A stretch of DNA of 64,000 nt, from positions 186,001 through 250,000 of the forward strand of contig JAWPHD010001292.1 in assembly GCA_037043455.1 (NCBI GenBank). Direction: 5' to 3'. Positions 12,058 through 23,469 of the stretch are shown in pieces. Each line of letters starts with the position of its first letter. Within the stretch, counting starts at the first letter, position 1. Made by a program: the position numbers and the translations under genes. This stretch comes from Cyrtodaria siliqua (lineage: Eukaryota; Mollusca; Bivalvia; Adapedonta; Hiatellidae). Below the pieces are notes generated by a model. It ran no database searches and was not told the DNA's origin. It worked only from the letters and a program-made list of their open reading frames with translations.

Positions 12058-12323
12058 TTACAGTATGCATGTGAACACCTGATTTATTCCCGGCCTGAGT
12101 CCCGCTTCCTTTTGGTTGTAACTGGGGGCCCCTTCTTCGGGTTGTAACTGGGGCGTTCCGGTTTCGGTTGCCACGTGCCTGGGAGGAACTTGATGATCAG
12201 CCGTGTGGTCCGTACAACCGCTCGTACCATCCGACGTCGTTCCGTCGGTTCCCCCATACATAGCCTGTCTTCTGCGACCTTTTTCCAAACATGAAATGAA
12301 ATTACAACAAAAACATGTAACAC
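12058..12323 (-). CDS. Unassigned GC-richer ORF
   Basis: A minus-strand frame that is locally richer in GC than its surroundings and reads as a basic peptide (VAEDRLCMGEPTERRRMVRA ... KRKRDSGRE, stop). Codon use looks more coding-like than the flanks. A purine-rich candidate acceptor (GGAAAAAG) precedes VAEDR. A second frame over the same bases is also open, which weakens the case. I do not recognise a family; it may be a terminal exon, a transposon fragment or chance. Confidence 0.25.
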
Positions 12324-12564
12324 AGTTTATTTTATCAGTGTTATGTTGACTACTGGTCTCTTCAGCAAGAGTACACCGTATACGCACTTTTTGTTTTGAT
12401 ATGTAAAATTAATTCGCAAAAACTGATTATTATTGCACCCCGTGTTGGAATAAAGTGTGAATGCCGTGATGTTAACTATCACAATTCAGAGGATTGCAAC
12501 ATACTTTCACGCGGAGTATGCATGCATACTGCTAAAGTAAATATTCCTAAACTAAATTACCTGT

Positions 12565-12672
12565 AAACCGTCATGGTCAACATCAAAATGACGAAGGCTG
12601 TCTAAAAGAACTTAGTCTTAAACCGTCAAGGTCAACATCAAAATGACGTAGGCTGTCTAAAATAACTTTGTC
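12565..12672. repeat. Two ~55-bp tandem copies
   Basis: AAACCGTCATGGTCAACATC... and AAACCGTCAAGGTCAACATC..., each followed by AAAATGACG(A/T)AGGCTGTCTAAAA, occur side by side. The rest of 12,388-12,852 is AT-rich with nothing supportable. Confidence 0.8.
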
Positions 12673-12852
12673 TAACACAAACCTTGTAATCAATGATTTG
12701 ATTGAATTTGAATTAAACTTGAATTTTAATATTCTCGATTTAATGATTTTTTTGCAAAATAATTAGCAATATGGAACTATATATTGGGTTTATTGTTTAA
12801 TATTTGCCTAGGCAGTTGATGTATTAATAATAACAGATGTGTTCACTTATAA

Positions 12853-14984
12853 TAAAGAAATATAAAAAGATCGGACAGGGAAAGTAGCATTCAATGAGGA
12901 CAGTCAACCACAAAACACAGAAACAAACACGCAAATAGACAAACAAGGAGGCAACAGTAATAATAAATGCAAACGATATCACAAACACAAAAGGGTTGAC
13001 AATAGGGCTACCGCCTTGGAACGTTCGGTGACAAAGTAGGCCACTGGGTGGGGGGGGGGGGGGGGGAAGGGGGTTTAAACCGGTTCTAGGGTGCACCAAA
13101 CCTCACACTTACCCTACTGTCATCCCATTAAAACAGGACAGTTTAAATAAAGAAATCCCCGCCATGATCTAATCTCTAACCAACAAGGCAGCATCAATAG
13201 GCAATATAAGTAAAACACAAATATGCTCGTGTTAAAACAATACAAAAAAACAATAGCCTAGAAAGTCACAATGAAGGTACTCAATGACTTGGCAGAAGTC
13301 AGAGCAACAAGAGAATAAACCATTAAGGGCACGACAAGAAGGATCATAGACAAACAGCAAACGCCACCGTCCCAATGGGCTTTGATCAGTCAGGTTGGGA
13401 TGATCCTTGTCGCAGAAGAGTCCTTAAATTACTTTTATATTTGGAAAGAAGATCAGGGTTACGATAGTAAAATTGTGCAAAGGTTTTAAGTTTATGGTAA
13501 AGGTAACCCTGATTGAGAAACTTTTTAGTTATACAAAGATTACGAATATTAAAGTCCTCAACGAATAAGTTGAGACACATACACCCCATAAGAAATTGCT
13601 CGGAGATAAAAACAATGTCAAAATTAAAATCATCTCTCTTGTCATAGATTTTGCTAATTATTTTACCATTTTCAATCGAGAGACCTAAATCAAGAAAAGA
13701 AGCGTTATTATCATATATATTAGCTTTGTTAAGCTGAAGTTCTTTAGGATAAATATTATTAACCATAGTTGGATTTGGACCACCATTATTTTCACAAAGT
13801 CCGTAATGTTAGCTATACACAGAATAACACTTACCCTAATGCTCCGTGACACTTCAAATATCCATTAAAATGTATATACGTGACGACAAAACACAAAAAT
13901 AGCAAAACAACAATGACCATAACTGCTCTATGCACCAGCATTTGGCTCAAAATGAAAGTAGATGACCTTTTTTGACAACAACAGCCGAACCACACCTCAT
14001 TTTGTTTAAAATCTTACCTCATACAAAGTAGTACCACTCAGCACTCTGATGACTGATTCCTTTGCTTTTTGCACCCATATCTTCGGAAATCTATCCTCAA
14101 AACAAAAACAGTAAATATACGTACCTCTTTTATGTACTAAATCAATTACACAGTCCCAAATAACACCACTGATGGTACTATTTTCGAGTACGACCATTTT
14201 CAACTTTTGACCTCTATGGTTACCGGTTCAAGTCCTAGTTGGAAAGAAAGGGTTGTCAATGTTCAATATGTCATCCTGATACCGGGAGGTGTCATTAAAG
14301 GCTTCAATAACATCTGCCTGGGTATCTGGTGAAAGACCCATAGGAATACCAACAATTTGTCTATAAACGGTGGTTCCATACCTGACGAAAATATTATCTA
14401 ATAGGAAGATGAGTGCTTCACAAACTTCATAGCAATTCCACATAAAATTGTCTAAACTGACGTTAGTAAAAAACGCTTTAAAATTATTACAGGCCAAAAA
14501 TGTAGTATTTTCTCTAGCGAATGTTTTTTGAATTAGAGAAATTAGCTTGTCTTTAATAAGGTGTTGTGGTAAGGTTGTATATAGTGTAGAGAAGTCATAA
14601 GTGCTTATTGATGAAACTGGACGTTTATTGAAATTTTTATCAAGAACGTCTCCTGAATTTTTTATAGACCAAAATAAATTAATCACAGAGTTTACACAAT
14701 ATAGTTTAACGTGATCTTTGACGGCAGTGACAAGAAGTTAAAAGTTTATTTTTTGTTGTGGTGCAGGCACTAGAATTCGAAATAAAGCGAGCCTTATACG
14801 GATCTTTATGCAATTTAGGAATCCAGTACATAGTAGGCAGTTTATTTTGCTTATCGTTTACACCAGCCTTGAAAGTAGTGCACCGAGTGATATGTGCGGA
14901 AACAACATCATCCTCAGTAGAATTAACTGGAGTATACGAATTAGTGCTGCCGAGTTCCAGAGATAAGTAAAGATGGGTTAGCAT
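12853..14984 (-). mobile_element. Penelope-like retroelement (copy C), RT broken, tail intact
   Basis: Minus-strand order: RT N-terminal block (14,706-14,984, ...LPTMYWIPKLHKDPYKARFI), RT core (14,228-14,686, with STYDFSTLYTTLPQHLIKDK and IVGIPMG), a ~460-bp insertion (about 13,767-14,238), RT C-terminal block (13,386-13,766, ASFLDLGLSIENGKIISKIY), then the 533-bp conserved 3' tail ending at GATCTTTTTATATTTCTT (12,853). Compared with the copy at 34,017-34,277, the core lacks about 22 residues after GIPMG (the NCAPL...ADLFLY block). Its catalytic motif reads YQDD in place of YLDD, so it is inactive. A poly-G run interrupts the tail. The family call (Penelope-like) rests on overall motif pattern from memory; no GIY-YIG domain is visible. 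Confidence 0.75.
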
Positions 14985-15530
14985 TGTAAAAGTTAATACA
15001 TGTATCTATAATTTTAAGAATTGACTTTTTCCAAGTAGAAAGCGAGTTTGGGTCCTCATGTTCTCTACGACCATATAATAAGTCTCATTCAGCTGTAAAC
15101 GTTCACTGTTGATCACCCGCGAACGTTATTAGCACGGTTTACACTATTTGGTTATGTTAGTGTCTTATATAGCATCATTAGGCGTTTGTTGTTGGGTTAT
15201 TCTTCAATGTTATCATAATGAATCTCTCCAGCAAAAGTAGTTACCTAACCAGGAGGTCTTCTTGAGTAGTCCTTAAACGCAACGGGCAGCTCTTCTCCGA
15301 ACCATACATTGATGCAAGTTTGGTTCTAAGGATTGCATACTCTTGACCCGTGTGTACGTGGAGCATTTACTAGTGGTGCAGTCCCTGTAGATGCTGCATA
15401 GAATGTCCAGAGTCCGGTTCCGTATAAAAACCAGGACAAGTCATTTGTGATGGTAACTGCAAGTTATATTCGAATGGTATTCCGTAGAACACTTACACTT
15501 CATCTTAAAAAACATCCTTTTATTTTCATA
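14985..15530. other. No gene seen
   Basis: Contains degraded minus-strand RT N-terminal sequence for the first ~80 bases (adjacent to copy C). The rest shows nothing. Confidence 0.35.
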
Positions 15531-16236
15531 AATGTACGTATGCATGGGCATGTTCAGCTGCAGAGAAAGTGGATTTTGTCTGCCTCATGACTTGGATTGT
15601 GACGGTATCCGACAGTGTCCTCATGAAGACGACTCTGTGTATTTGAATGTCCGCCACAGTGTGAATGTAATGACGTTACTTTTGTAAGGTGTCAAGTCAT
15701 TTTACCTTTTAGTAATGCTAGACAGACAGTCAACCATGTACGTCATTTGGATTTAAGCAATTCAAATATGTTATGTCCGCTTTCTATCGAGTTAGCAGTA
15801 TTTCAATCACATGTTGTCTTAAATGTCTTACAAACAACAAACCCACTGCAATTCTTAAAAGACTTGAGGATCCTTGACCTTTCGCACAACATGCTTGTAC
15901 AGTAAATATAAATGACTTTATCGGGTTATCTGTTCTGAAGAAACTTATTATATGGCTACGGTAGATCCTGGCACATTTATTGATTTGAAGAAGGTCACAC
16001 ATTTCTATATTGGATACTGTAGTATTAAATCTATAGATAGTACTACCCTTCGAGGCATGGAAAGTTTAAAATATATATCCCTAAATTCTAATCCAGTGTG
16101 TTTACCGACAGGAACGTTCATGGAACTGTCTAGCTATTTATATATTCGTGGAGTGACTGTTGAACTTGGAAATGAACTGTTTGCTGGTATATATGATATG
16201 CAAATACTTTACACTTTGCTGTATGTTGTGAAATGA
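15531..16236 (+). pseudogene. LDLa + LRR ectodomain exon, frameshifted
   Basis: Three consecutive frames together read as one ectodomain. First, 15,540-15,640 gives an LDLa module (CMGMFSCRESGFCLPHDLDC, DG, then CPHEDD). Second, 15,645-15,905 gives an LRR N-cap (ECPPQCECNDVTFVRC) and LRRs (HVRHLDLSNSNM; LKDLRILDLSHNML) and ends in TAA. A short third-frame stretch (INDFIGLSVLKKLIIW) bridges to 15,952-16,236. That last part reads FIDLKKVTHFYIGYCSIKSI, MESLKYISLNSN and FMELSSYLYIRG. A one-base shift separates the LDLa from the N-cap, and two more break the LRR run. The expected acceptor upstream reads TATTTTCAT, not CAG. LDLa-then-LRR is the order in GRL101-type receptors, where both bind ligand extracellularly. 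Decay is more likely than sequence error given the other lesions. Confidence 0.7.
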
Positions 16237-16255
16237 AAAACAAATATTTCTTTAG

Positions 16256-16411
16256 TGTATGTATCGCACCAGAAATCGCAATCTCTTCGTGCGTAAATCT
16301 TATCATAAACGATTTGTTTCGTCTGTGCATTTGGATAATCGGATTTAGCGAGGTTACATTCGGGTGTCATGGTAACGAACTTTTGCTGTTGGTTTCCTAT
16401 ATGTGTATTAG
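16256..16411 (+). CDS. LRR hinge and TM1 exon of GRL101-like GPCR
   Basis: The acceptor TTTCTTTAG and donor ATTAG|gtaagt bound a 156-nt exon reading CIAPEIAISSCVNLIINDLF, then RLCIWIIGFSEVTFGCHGNE and LLLLVSYMCIR. CxAPE...SSC-x-x-LI is the hinge between LRRs and the first helix in LGR-type receptors. RLCIWIIGF...GN...V is TM1, with the conserved Asn of helix 1 probably at CHGN. It is a class-A GPCR segment, membrane-located. No exon with TM2-TM6 follows before the TM7 exon at 24,497. Confidence 0.6.
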
Positions 16412-16869
16412 GTAAGTATATTCAATAATATATAATTAAACCTAAGCAACAATTAAAACGAAAGTAAATTGTTTTCTACGGAAATGTTCGGGGCTTTTCC
16501 ATTCAAGGGTATACGATTTGTAAAATATCTGTCACGGAAACAATAGATTTACATTAATTATTTTATAAAGGAAGCTATATAAATATGCTTTGCAACATCG
16601 ATGAAAACGTTTAATAAATGACAAACACATACAATTGACAAATGTATGGAAGAGGGATGCGGCCATTTCGACTTATCGCTTTGCGAGCTTTCGCCCACAA
16701 CGCAAAAACATGTAGTCTTAACGTCGCAAAGTCGAAAGTAAATCACAGGAAAAAACGAAAGCAAAAAGACTAGATTTGAGTGGTAAACTCGAAATGGTAA
16801 AATCTCAAAGAATTGTCCAAGCTTTCGATTTGCCACTCGTGCGACTGCGAGTTTCTGGGTTTGCATCCT
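16412..16869. other. Intron; possible small MITE
   Basis: No exon seen. 16,651-16,869 is bounded by GGATGC and GCATCC and contains TTCGACTTATCGCTTTGCGAG and related CGAAA-rich words, so it could be a short MITE. The inverted match is short and I am unsure. Confidence 0.25.
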
Positions 16870-17076
16870 TGATGGCGAAATATTTAGTAAAATTTATGAC
16901 AAGAAAGGTGATTTTAATTTTGATATTGTTAATTATCCCCATTTAGATGGGGATGTTCCTCGAGCTACTTCTTATTGGGCCTATGTGTCTCAACTTATTC
17001 GCTTCTCTAGAGCGTGTAGTCGTGTTGATGACTTTAATATTCGTAATATTTGTATAACTAAAAGGCTACTCCGTTA
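16870..17076 (+). mobile_element. RT C-terminal fragment, left part of split element
   Basis: Reads DGEIFSKIYDKKGDFNFDIV, NYPHLDGDVPRATSYWAYVS, QLIRFSRACSRVDDFNIRN, ICITKRLL. This is the same domain as the RT C-terminus in copies C and G. It stops abruptly at the left end of the PIF/Harbinger element, and the continuation (KLRKTFAQLYYRNPE) is found at 23,881-23,930, just outside the other end. Confidence 0.8.
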
Positions 17077-17537
17077 AACCGTGGTCCCAACCCGCCGTAC
17101 TTGCAAGTGCGTGCTGTCTACTTGCAAAAACGTGGGCAAAATTTGGGGATCCGTACGTGGTGAGTACCGCCTCAGTACGGATTTGGGAGCACGCAGACAC
17201 GCCGTAGCACTTTTAGTGCATGAGGAACTTTCGCTGCGTTCGGGATGCGGTCGGGCTACGGATTCACCCAAGTACGGGTGACGCGAGTGTCTTCTACAGC
17301 CAATGAGCGCACAACGCACTGACTCCGTGAGTCTTTTAAATTTTGTCCACGGTCACTTGCTCTACGGACGGCGCACTTAGCACGTGCGTGCTGCGCACGT
17401 GATAAGTGCGTGGTCTGTGCTTACCCGGCACTTCCCCAGTTCTACTGTCCAATGAGCACGCAGAACTGACGTGGACCGTACCGAGTAAGCACGTGCTCCG
17501 CACTTACAACGCACGTTGTGCGCACTGATTTCTGCAG

Positions 17538-17549
17538 TATATATAAAAG
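17538..17549 (+). promoter_or_regulatory. TATA box of the MADF gene
   Basis: TATATATAAAAG stands about 40 bases before the ATG at 17,588, inside the GC-rich subterminal region, giving a very short 5' UTR. The mirror-image gene has the same arrangement. Confidence 0.6.
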
Positions 17550-17587
17550 CCGAGCCGACGGACGAGTGCCAACATTTCGTCTCCAAG

Positions 17588-20500
17588 ATGACTAATAAGA
17601 GGACACAGAAGAAGGGGTCAGCTGCATCTGCAGCTCAAAAGGCAGCGGATACGGCCACAGAGGCCCAACAGAAACGGGCCGCGGAAGATGAGATGGCCAG
17701 AGAGGAAGTGGAAGAGGCGAGGAGGAACGAAGAAGAGTCAGATGGTGACGGCAGAGAGTCTGATCATGAGGAGGGTGCTGCTGGTGGATCGGAGAAGGCC
17801 AACTGCTCGTTCTCGGCGAAAAAGGATAGCGCCTGGTTGAGTTCTTCTCGGTGAATCAGGCCTTCTACGATAAGTCGCACCCAAACTACCAGAACAAGCA
17901 ACAGAAGGATAAACTCCTGGACCAGCTGGCCAAGGAACTCAACACAACCAGTAAGTACCCTCATTTCCACGTGTTGCTGTGTACATTTTATTTCAGGAGA
18001 AACATGCGTGCTTTCATGTATAAGCTCTTTCATAAGCACAGTTGTCGAAGTAGGATTGTACCATATAATGACCCATGAATTATTTGCGCTATTGGTATTG
18101 TCAATAAATTGGTAATTTCTTTTTCTGTTCCACAGGAAAACAGATCCAGGGCTGGTTCAAAAACATGCGGACTTCAGTGCGAAAACTCTACAAGACCAAG
18201 TCAGGCCAGGCCACCCAACCTGTCACAGCAAGGAAGAAATGGCAACTCCAGAATTTCGCCTTCCTGAAGGCCTACATTGTCCCACGCACCTATACTGTAG
18301 AGACCACACCGGTAAAGATTTTCTACACAGTTATTACATGGATAGACATTTCTAGTTTTTAAACATGACAACATTACAATACACAATTGTACATTTTACA
18401 TGTAATATATTATAGTACAAACATGTAATCATTAATTTTTAAATTTCAGAACATGTAAATTGAAGAAAGGAAAATCATTAATGTGTAAAACTTATTTTCA
18501 CTTTCAGCTGGAGGAGACGGGAGAGCAAAGCGAGGATGAGGAGTCACTACACTCGATCCCTGTCACAGGATGACCTTAGTGGTTGGGCTAACTCAGGAAA
18601 GAATCAATGACGGTGAATGCATTTACATAAGTTTAATGCAACTTTTAAAATATGTTTAATATATATACAATTATCTAAAAAAACAAGCGAATACACAAAT
18701 GAACTATGAAAAGAATGTTCTCTGAACGTTTAAGACGTTCTTAGTATTGTTATAAATACTGAATGTCTAAGACACTGAAGTGTTGTTAAAGCTATAACAA
18801 TGTTGATCTAGCGCGATAACTGTGATGCGCGAGAGCTCATGAAGATGATGATGCGCGAATTCAATGGATGATTGTCATCAAATGCCTTCTGTAAGGGTTG
18901 ATGACGCGATGCAATGATAGTTAATCTCCACTGAGATTGTGAATGATATTCCTCCAGTGAGGACTGGTAACGGGCCCACCTTGTGTCCCGGGGGTTGTCG
19001 TTAGTAAAACCTGGCTGCGCAGGTACGGGGACCGTCTCCACCGCTTGTAACGTTAGTCGTGGAAGCTTAGCTCCACTCCTGGATATCCAAACCTAGATGG
19101 CTTACTCCAACCCTGGATGGCTTATATCCTGGATGGCTTATATCCTGGATGGCTTAGGCTGTAATTATACATACGTTTTAGATGTCGGTTGACAAACATA
19201 ACAATCTTGCATAATTATCATTACCCAAACAAATCATTATTCAATCAATATATGTAAGCTGTATTAATGATTAGTAGCAATGTATACATATTCTACAACG
19301 CCATGTATACGCTATGTACGTCGCTGTTAATCAATGCCCTTAATACATGTAATATAAACATGATCAAATTACTCATATATTACACTCACTGAGTTATGCA
19401 TGCACGCATTTATTCTTGTCACTCATCTCATTGTTAACTAATGTTAACAATCGTTTATTACAATCACTGAATTATACGCCAACGTTAATTAATGCACCTA
19501 TTATCCACTGTTATCAAATTAATATTGTTTTACAATTAATGATCAATTACAATAATTACATCTAATAAAGTCACTTCAAATCATATGCTAGTCTAAAGTT
19601 ATGTTTGAGAAACATCAATGCTAACCGGATGTCGTAACCGTCAAACAAGATGGCGCCGCCCACTGAATACAAATATACGATGAAAGTTTAATAAAACTAC
19701 TAACCACATGTTGCCTGTGAAATTTGCCGTCCAATCTCTGTTCCAACAAAGTACTATCGATGATCCCGGCGAAAGCTAGAAGACAATGGGTTTTATAGCA
19801 AACATTACGCCCAAATCATTATTTGCCCCGTTCAGTCCGTGACAAACGTGGCTAAATCTACAGTATTGAATCTACACGCGAGGCCCTTATACAATTTTGC
19901 CGTTTATGGAAAATATGCCTATACGTTTACATGCATTAGCACAAAACTAAACTTATGACACGGCCTCTCTGGCGGCCACTTAATATGTGCACGCTTTTAC
20001 GTGTTACATGAATAGATCATGAATATTGTGAAATTGTTTCAACTCGAACAATAGATTTTGGGTGTAACCGATACAAGAGCTATATACGGCCAGTACGCTC
20101 TACCCGTGACATTTTGTGACAATCCCAACCAGGCCAGCATCTCCATCTCCCTCCACCTCCGCGGCCACCCGCAATACCAAGCCTCCGGCCAGCAAGAAGT
20201 CGAAGATCGACGACCTTCTTATGAAGTTTTTGGACAGGCCCAGGCCCGAGGAGGTCCTGAGTAAACAGGTATTTAATGTTAATACTATTGGTGTGAAATG
20301 CACATTGCATATTGTATGTTTGCAATTGTACTTTGCTATATTTATATTGCACAGTGTTCTACTTTACTTCACAGTGAATGACATGTACTGTTTATAGATT
20401 TGATGTGTATAATGTTTTTAACAGAAGTAACACATTGGTGTTTATATTATATACTTACCTTTACGTACCTGTGTGTTTGCAGTTGGAGACAATTGTTGCT

Positions 20501-21134
20501 GCCCCTACCCCTGCACACCCACAACCAGACGAACGCACAGCATTTAGCCAGTGGATCGCGGCCAGGATGTCAGGGATCCCCCACGATAGGTGGGACGACT
20601 TCCAGTTGGCTGCTATGCGCCTGATGCAGGACTACAGCAGGCCCCGACATCCAACCCTGACACATCTCCATCTCCAACTGCACAGCCCAGGCCAATGCCA
20701 CCAGTCCAGCAGCATTGGCCGCACTTCCCGCAGCAGCAACAGCAGTGGGGTCAGATGCAGACATGGCAGCAACAGTGTCCACAGCAGCCGTCGCAACAGG
20801 TGTTGCAGCAGCCCAGCTCCTCCTTTCAGTCACAGACTCCCGAGGTAAATACACTTGTCAATTGCTTAGCTTAGATCTGGCAATAATTTGTATTAACTTA
20901 GCATACAATTATAATTACTTATAATGTTCCTTCTTTCCTTTTGTGCTCCAGCTTGGTGCAACTCGGTCGCAGTCTGTCCCTCCCCTCCTGTATTCATCAA
21001 TCAATGGCAGTGGTCTTACAGATTTGTTTATGAACCAGTTGACCCAAGGTATCCCCTCGGGTAACACCAGCCAAGTAGCAGCATCGCAGGCAGCCAGTCC
21101 TTCGGGTACACAGGAGGACTCAGGGGACAACTGA
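17588..21134 (+). pseudogene. Harbinger ORF1: MADF/BESS-like DNA-binding protein
   Basis: PIF/Harbinger elements encode a second MYB/SANT- or MADF-type protein that helps the transposase bind DNA and enter the nucleus. Exon 1 (17,588-17,950) starts MTNKRTQKKGSAASAAQKAA with an acidic stretch, then the MADF start EFFSVNQAFYDKSHPNYQNK. Exon 2 (18,135-18,311) holds IQGWFKNMRTSVRKLYKTKS and KKWQLQNFAFLKAYI. Exon 3 begins 18,508. Later exons are about 20,112-20,268 (SKKSKIDDLLMKFLDRP), 20,483-20,844 (BESS-like DRWDDFQLAAMRLMQDY, then Gln/Pro-rich) and 20,952-21,134. Splice phases agree. Breaks: frame shifts near 17,800-17,830 and 20,630, and ~1.5 kb of foreign-looking sequence after exon 3. AATAAA at 21,340 could end it. 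Probably not functional. Confidence 0.75.
18577..20111. other. ~1.5-kb insertion-like segment within ORF1
   Basis: Separates exon 3 from the next coding segment. TGAC occurs on both sides (18,571-18,574 and 20,117-20,120), a possible 4-bp duplication. It contains tandem CCTGGATGGCTTATAT copies (19,095-19,160) and a minus-strand 77-codon frame (18,808-19,041, METVPVPAQPGFTNDNPRDT...). It also has a GC-rich block near 19,620-19,670 (GGCGGCGCCATCTTG on the minus strand). It lacks clear TG...CA ends. Could be an insertion or just a long intron. Confidence 0.35.
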
Positions 21135-21339
21135 GACAGCTCCCCCACCAACTAGTGTGTTTTGTGGACTTAAACTGACTCCTGCCAGTGTGGACTAGGG
21201 ATTTTCTTTGGACTACTATCCAGGGTGGACTAGGGGACTAGGGGTTTTGTGGACTACAGTGTCAACTTCTTTTCGTTGCTCATGTTGGAATGTTTTTGTT
21301 CTTATGCTATTATTACTTATTAGTTGTATTATTGTGTAA

Positions 21340-21345
21340 AATAAA
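21340..21345 (+). terminator. Poly(A) signal of the MADF gene
   Basis: AATAAA about 205 bases after the TGA at 21,132-21,134, in AT-rich sequence. Plausible mRNA 3' end. Confidence 0.45.
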
Positions 21346-21399
21346 GAACTGGTTTGCCTTAAAAGTGCTTGTCTTCCTTGATTTATACTTTGAACAAAT

Positions 21400-21532
21400 G
21401 TCAAAGCTCAAGATTATATGGTGCATGGGGCAAAATGATAACAAAAACCTCCCCCCAACCAGCCCCAAAAAACAAATCCGTATTTTTTGCAAACGGTAAA
21501 TTTATTATAACCATTTGTTAAAAATGACTGGT

Positions 21533-21563
<31 letters not shown>

Positions 21564-21800
21564 CTGGGCTTTGAAAGTAAGAAGTGAGACCGGAACCATT
21601 CTGGTATATAATATTAAAGTTAAGGTTGATTTTAAATAAGAACAAAAAAAAACATTTTATTATATGTTTGACACAATAAACTTCTACATGTTTATTCACA
21701 CATGAATACATAAAATTAAATCATGAGTTCATGAAATGACCCCAGAGTTCATTAAAATCATGAGTGTCTGTAGAGTTCATAGAATGTCTGCAGAAATCAT
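21400..21800. repeat. Poly-G tract and CATGAGTTCATG repeats between convergent genes
   Basis: A T-run followed by a ~22-base G tract lies at about 21,531-21,563. Imperfect repeats of AATCATGAGT(T)CAT occur at 21,715-21,833. TTTATT at 21,656-21,661 is a possible minus-strand AATAAA for the transposase. Confidence 0.5.
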
Positions 21801-21818
21801 AAAATTAAATCATGAGTA

Positions 21819-23413
21819 TCATGAGTTCATGTGTTCAAACAACCGATCTTGCCATGGTAGGCGGCCAAGTGGGGAACTGTAATAGTCCGCCAAATAGTTT
21901 CTCAGGGTTTTCCCTTCCCTTGAGTCCCGTTGGCCGACCATCTGGTTGGGTTCGGTCATCTGCACATCCTCCCTCCAGGCCCCAAGGAACACGTTCCCAT
22001 CCTCATCCTCACGGTCCACATTAAGGTCCTGTAGTCCGGGCCGGCGCTTTCGCAGCCAATTGTGAAGGGTGAGGCAGCCCAACACAACGCGAATCACATT
22101 GCCAGGCTCCAACTGCAGGGTGGTGAGTAGGCACCGCCACCGGTGAGCCAATATCCCAAAACCGTTCTCCACAACACGACGGGCCCGAGAGGTCCGATAG
22201 TTCATCACCCTCTCTTTGTGGGTCATGGCACGGCGACTGTATGGCTTCATGAGCCACTTTCGCAGGGGAAAAGCATCGTCGCCCACGATGAAGAAGGGAA
22301 AGTCCCGGTCGTCGCCTGGAAGTGGATCCGGTGCTGGGAATCCAATGGTGTTGTCCTCCAGTGCCCCCCGGAGGGTAGACTGGTTGAACACGCCTGCGTC
22401 TGAGGAGGAGCCGTTGGCCCCCACCTTGCACCACAAGAAGGAATAGTTAGCATCCACGATGGCCAGGAGCACCACAGAAAAGAAGCCCTTATAATTGTAA
22501 TAGAGCGATCCACTTTTCTTGGGCTTCTTGATGGCGATGTGTTTCCCGTCGATCGCCCCACAACAGTGGTGAAAGTTCCATCGCGTTCCAAACTGGCGGG
22601 CGACGGCTTTCCACTCGTCCTGTGTGGAGGGCATGGTGAACATCTCCTCCTTATATTCCTCGTAGATGGCGGTGCAGACCTCCGGCACGAACTTGGATAT
22701 GCTGTTGTGTGCCACCCGGAAGTCGTAGGCAAGGGACCTGTAGCTGTTCCCCGTCGCCAAGAAGCGAAGGGTGATGGCCAGCTTCAGGCCAGGCTCCAGA
22801 GGGCGGCGACTCCTGAAACATAGAATGTATAGCATTAATATATAGCAAGGTCATGGCTGTTGTTATGAATTTATCATAACCAATACCTTAACCATTCCTT
22901 TTTCTTAAGGGGGCTCAAATTGGCACGGTATACTACTATTGACGTCCAATGCAATAATGTGCCATATCTCAGAAATACCAAGATAGAGACATTAATATTA
23001 ATGGATTAATAGAATGTATTCGTGAAATGATAAGACAACATTTTTAAGCAAATACAAAAAGCAAAACCAAGCATTTGTTATGGCAGAAATGAAGACACAT
23101 ACCTTGGGCCCTTGGTGATTCGAGGGGTCACTCGGAGCAGGAGCTTGGCGAAGATCTTGGGGTCCATTCGGATGTATCCGACATAGTCCCCCCTCGATTC
23201 ACGCTCTAGCTCTTGGAACAACGTTTCGTACTGCCCGAAAAGCCTCCTCCTCTCGATCCATGGACGAACCCACCATCTCCTGCGTCGGCGTCCCTGTTGC
23301 CTCTCCCTCTCCCGTATCAAGGCAAGTAATACCACGTCGTGCTCGTGCGCTGCCACTTGAAGCTGCTCTTGCAGCATCAGAACCCGGAGTCTCTGCGGTG
23401 GAATGGGCAGCAT
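21819..23413 (-). CDS. PIF/Harbinger DDE transposase
   Basis: Two exons, 23,413-23,103 and 22,812-21,819, joined by a clean GT-AG intron (CCCAAG|gtatgt ... tgtttcag|GAGTCG) that keeps the frame, giving 434 aa. ATG at 23,413 is chosen because a TATA box stands ~50 bases upstream and no in-frame homology precedes it. N-terminal basic region (RERERQQGRRRRRWWVRPW), then the family start helix (LKLAITLRFLATGNSYRSLA). The DDE_Tnp_4 blocks follow: CCGAIDGKHIAIKKP (first Asp), FFIVGDDAFPLRKWLMKPYS (second Asp) and RARRVVENGFGILAHRWRCL (Glu). All three catalytic acids are present and no stop interrupts. Cuts and pastes DNA in the nucleus together with the MADF partner. It appears intact, in contrast to its partner gene. 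Confidence 0.92.
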
Positions 23414-23460
23414 CTTGAGGCAGCAGCAGCTGGGACTTCTGGAGAACCTCGGAATGTCGT

Positions 23461-23469
23461 TCTATATAT
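23461..23469 (-). promoter_or_regulatory. TATA box of the transposase gene
   Basis: Minus strand reads GATATATAGAACG right after a C/G homopolymer, about 50 bases upstream of the ATG at 23,413. Position mirrors the TATA box of the partner gene. Confidence 0.5.

Noticed and set aside
17764..18039. 91-codon minus ORF
   Set aside because: Antisense of MADF exon 1.
20058..20854. Several overlapping ORFs on both strands
   Set aside because: Shadows of the MADF-gene exons; only the frames with SKKSKIDDLL, DRWDDFQLAA and the Gln/Pro-rich tail are kept.
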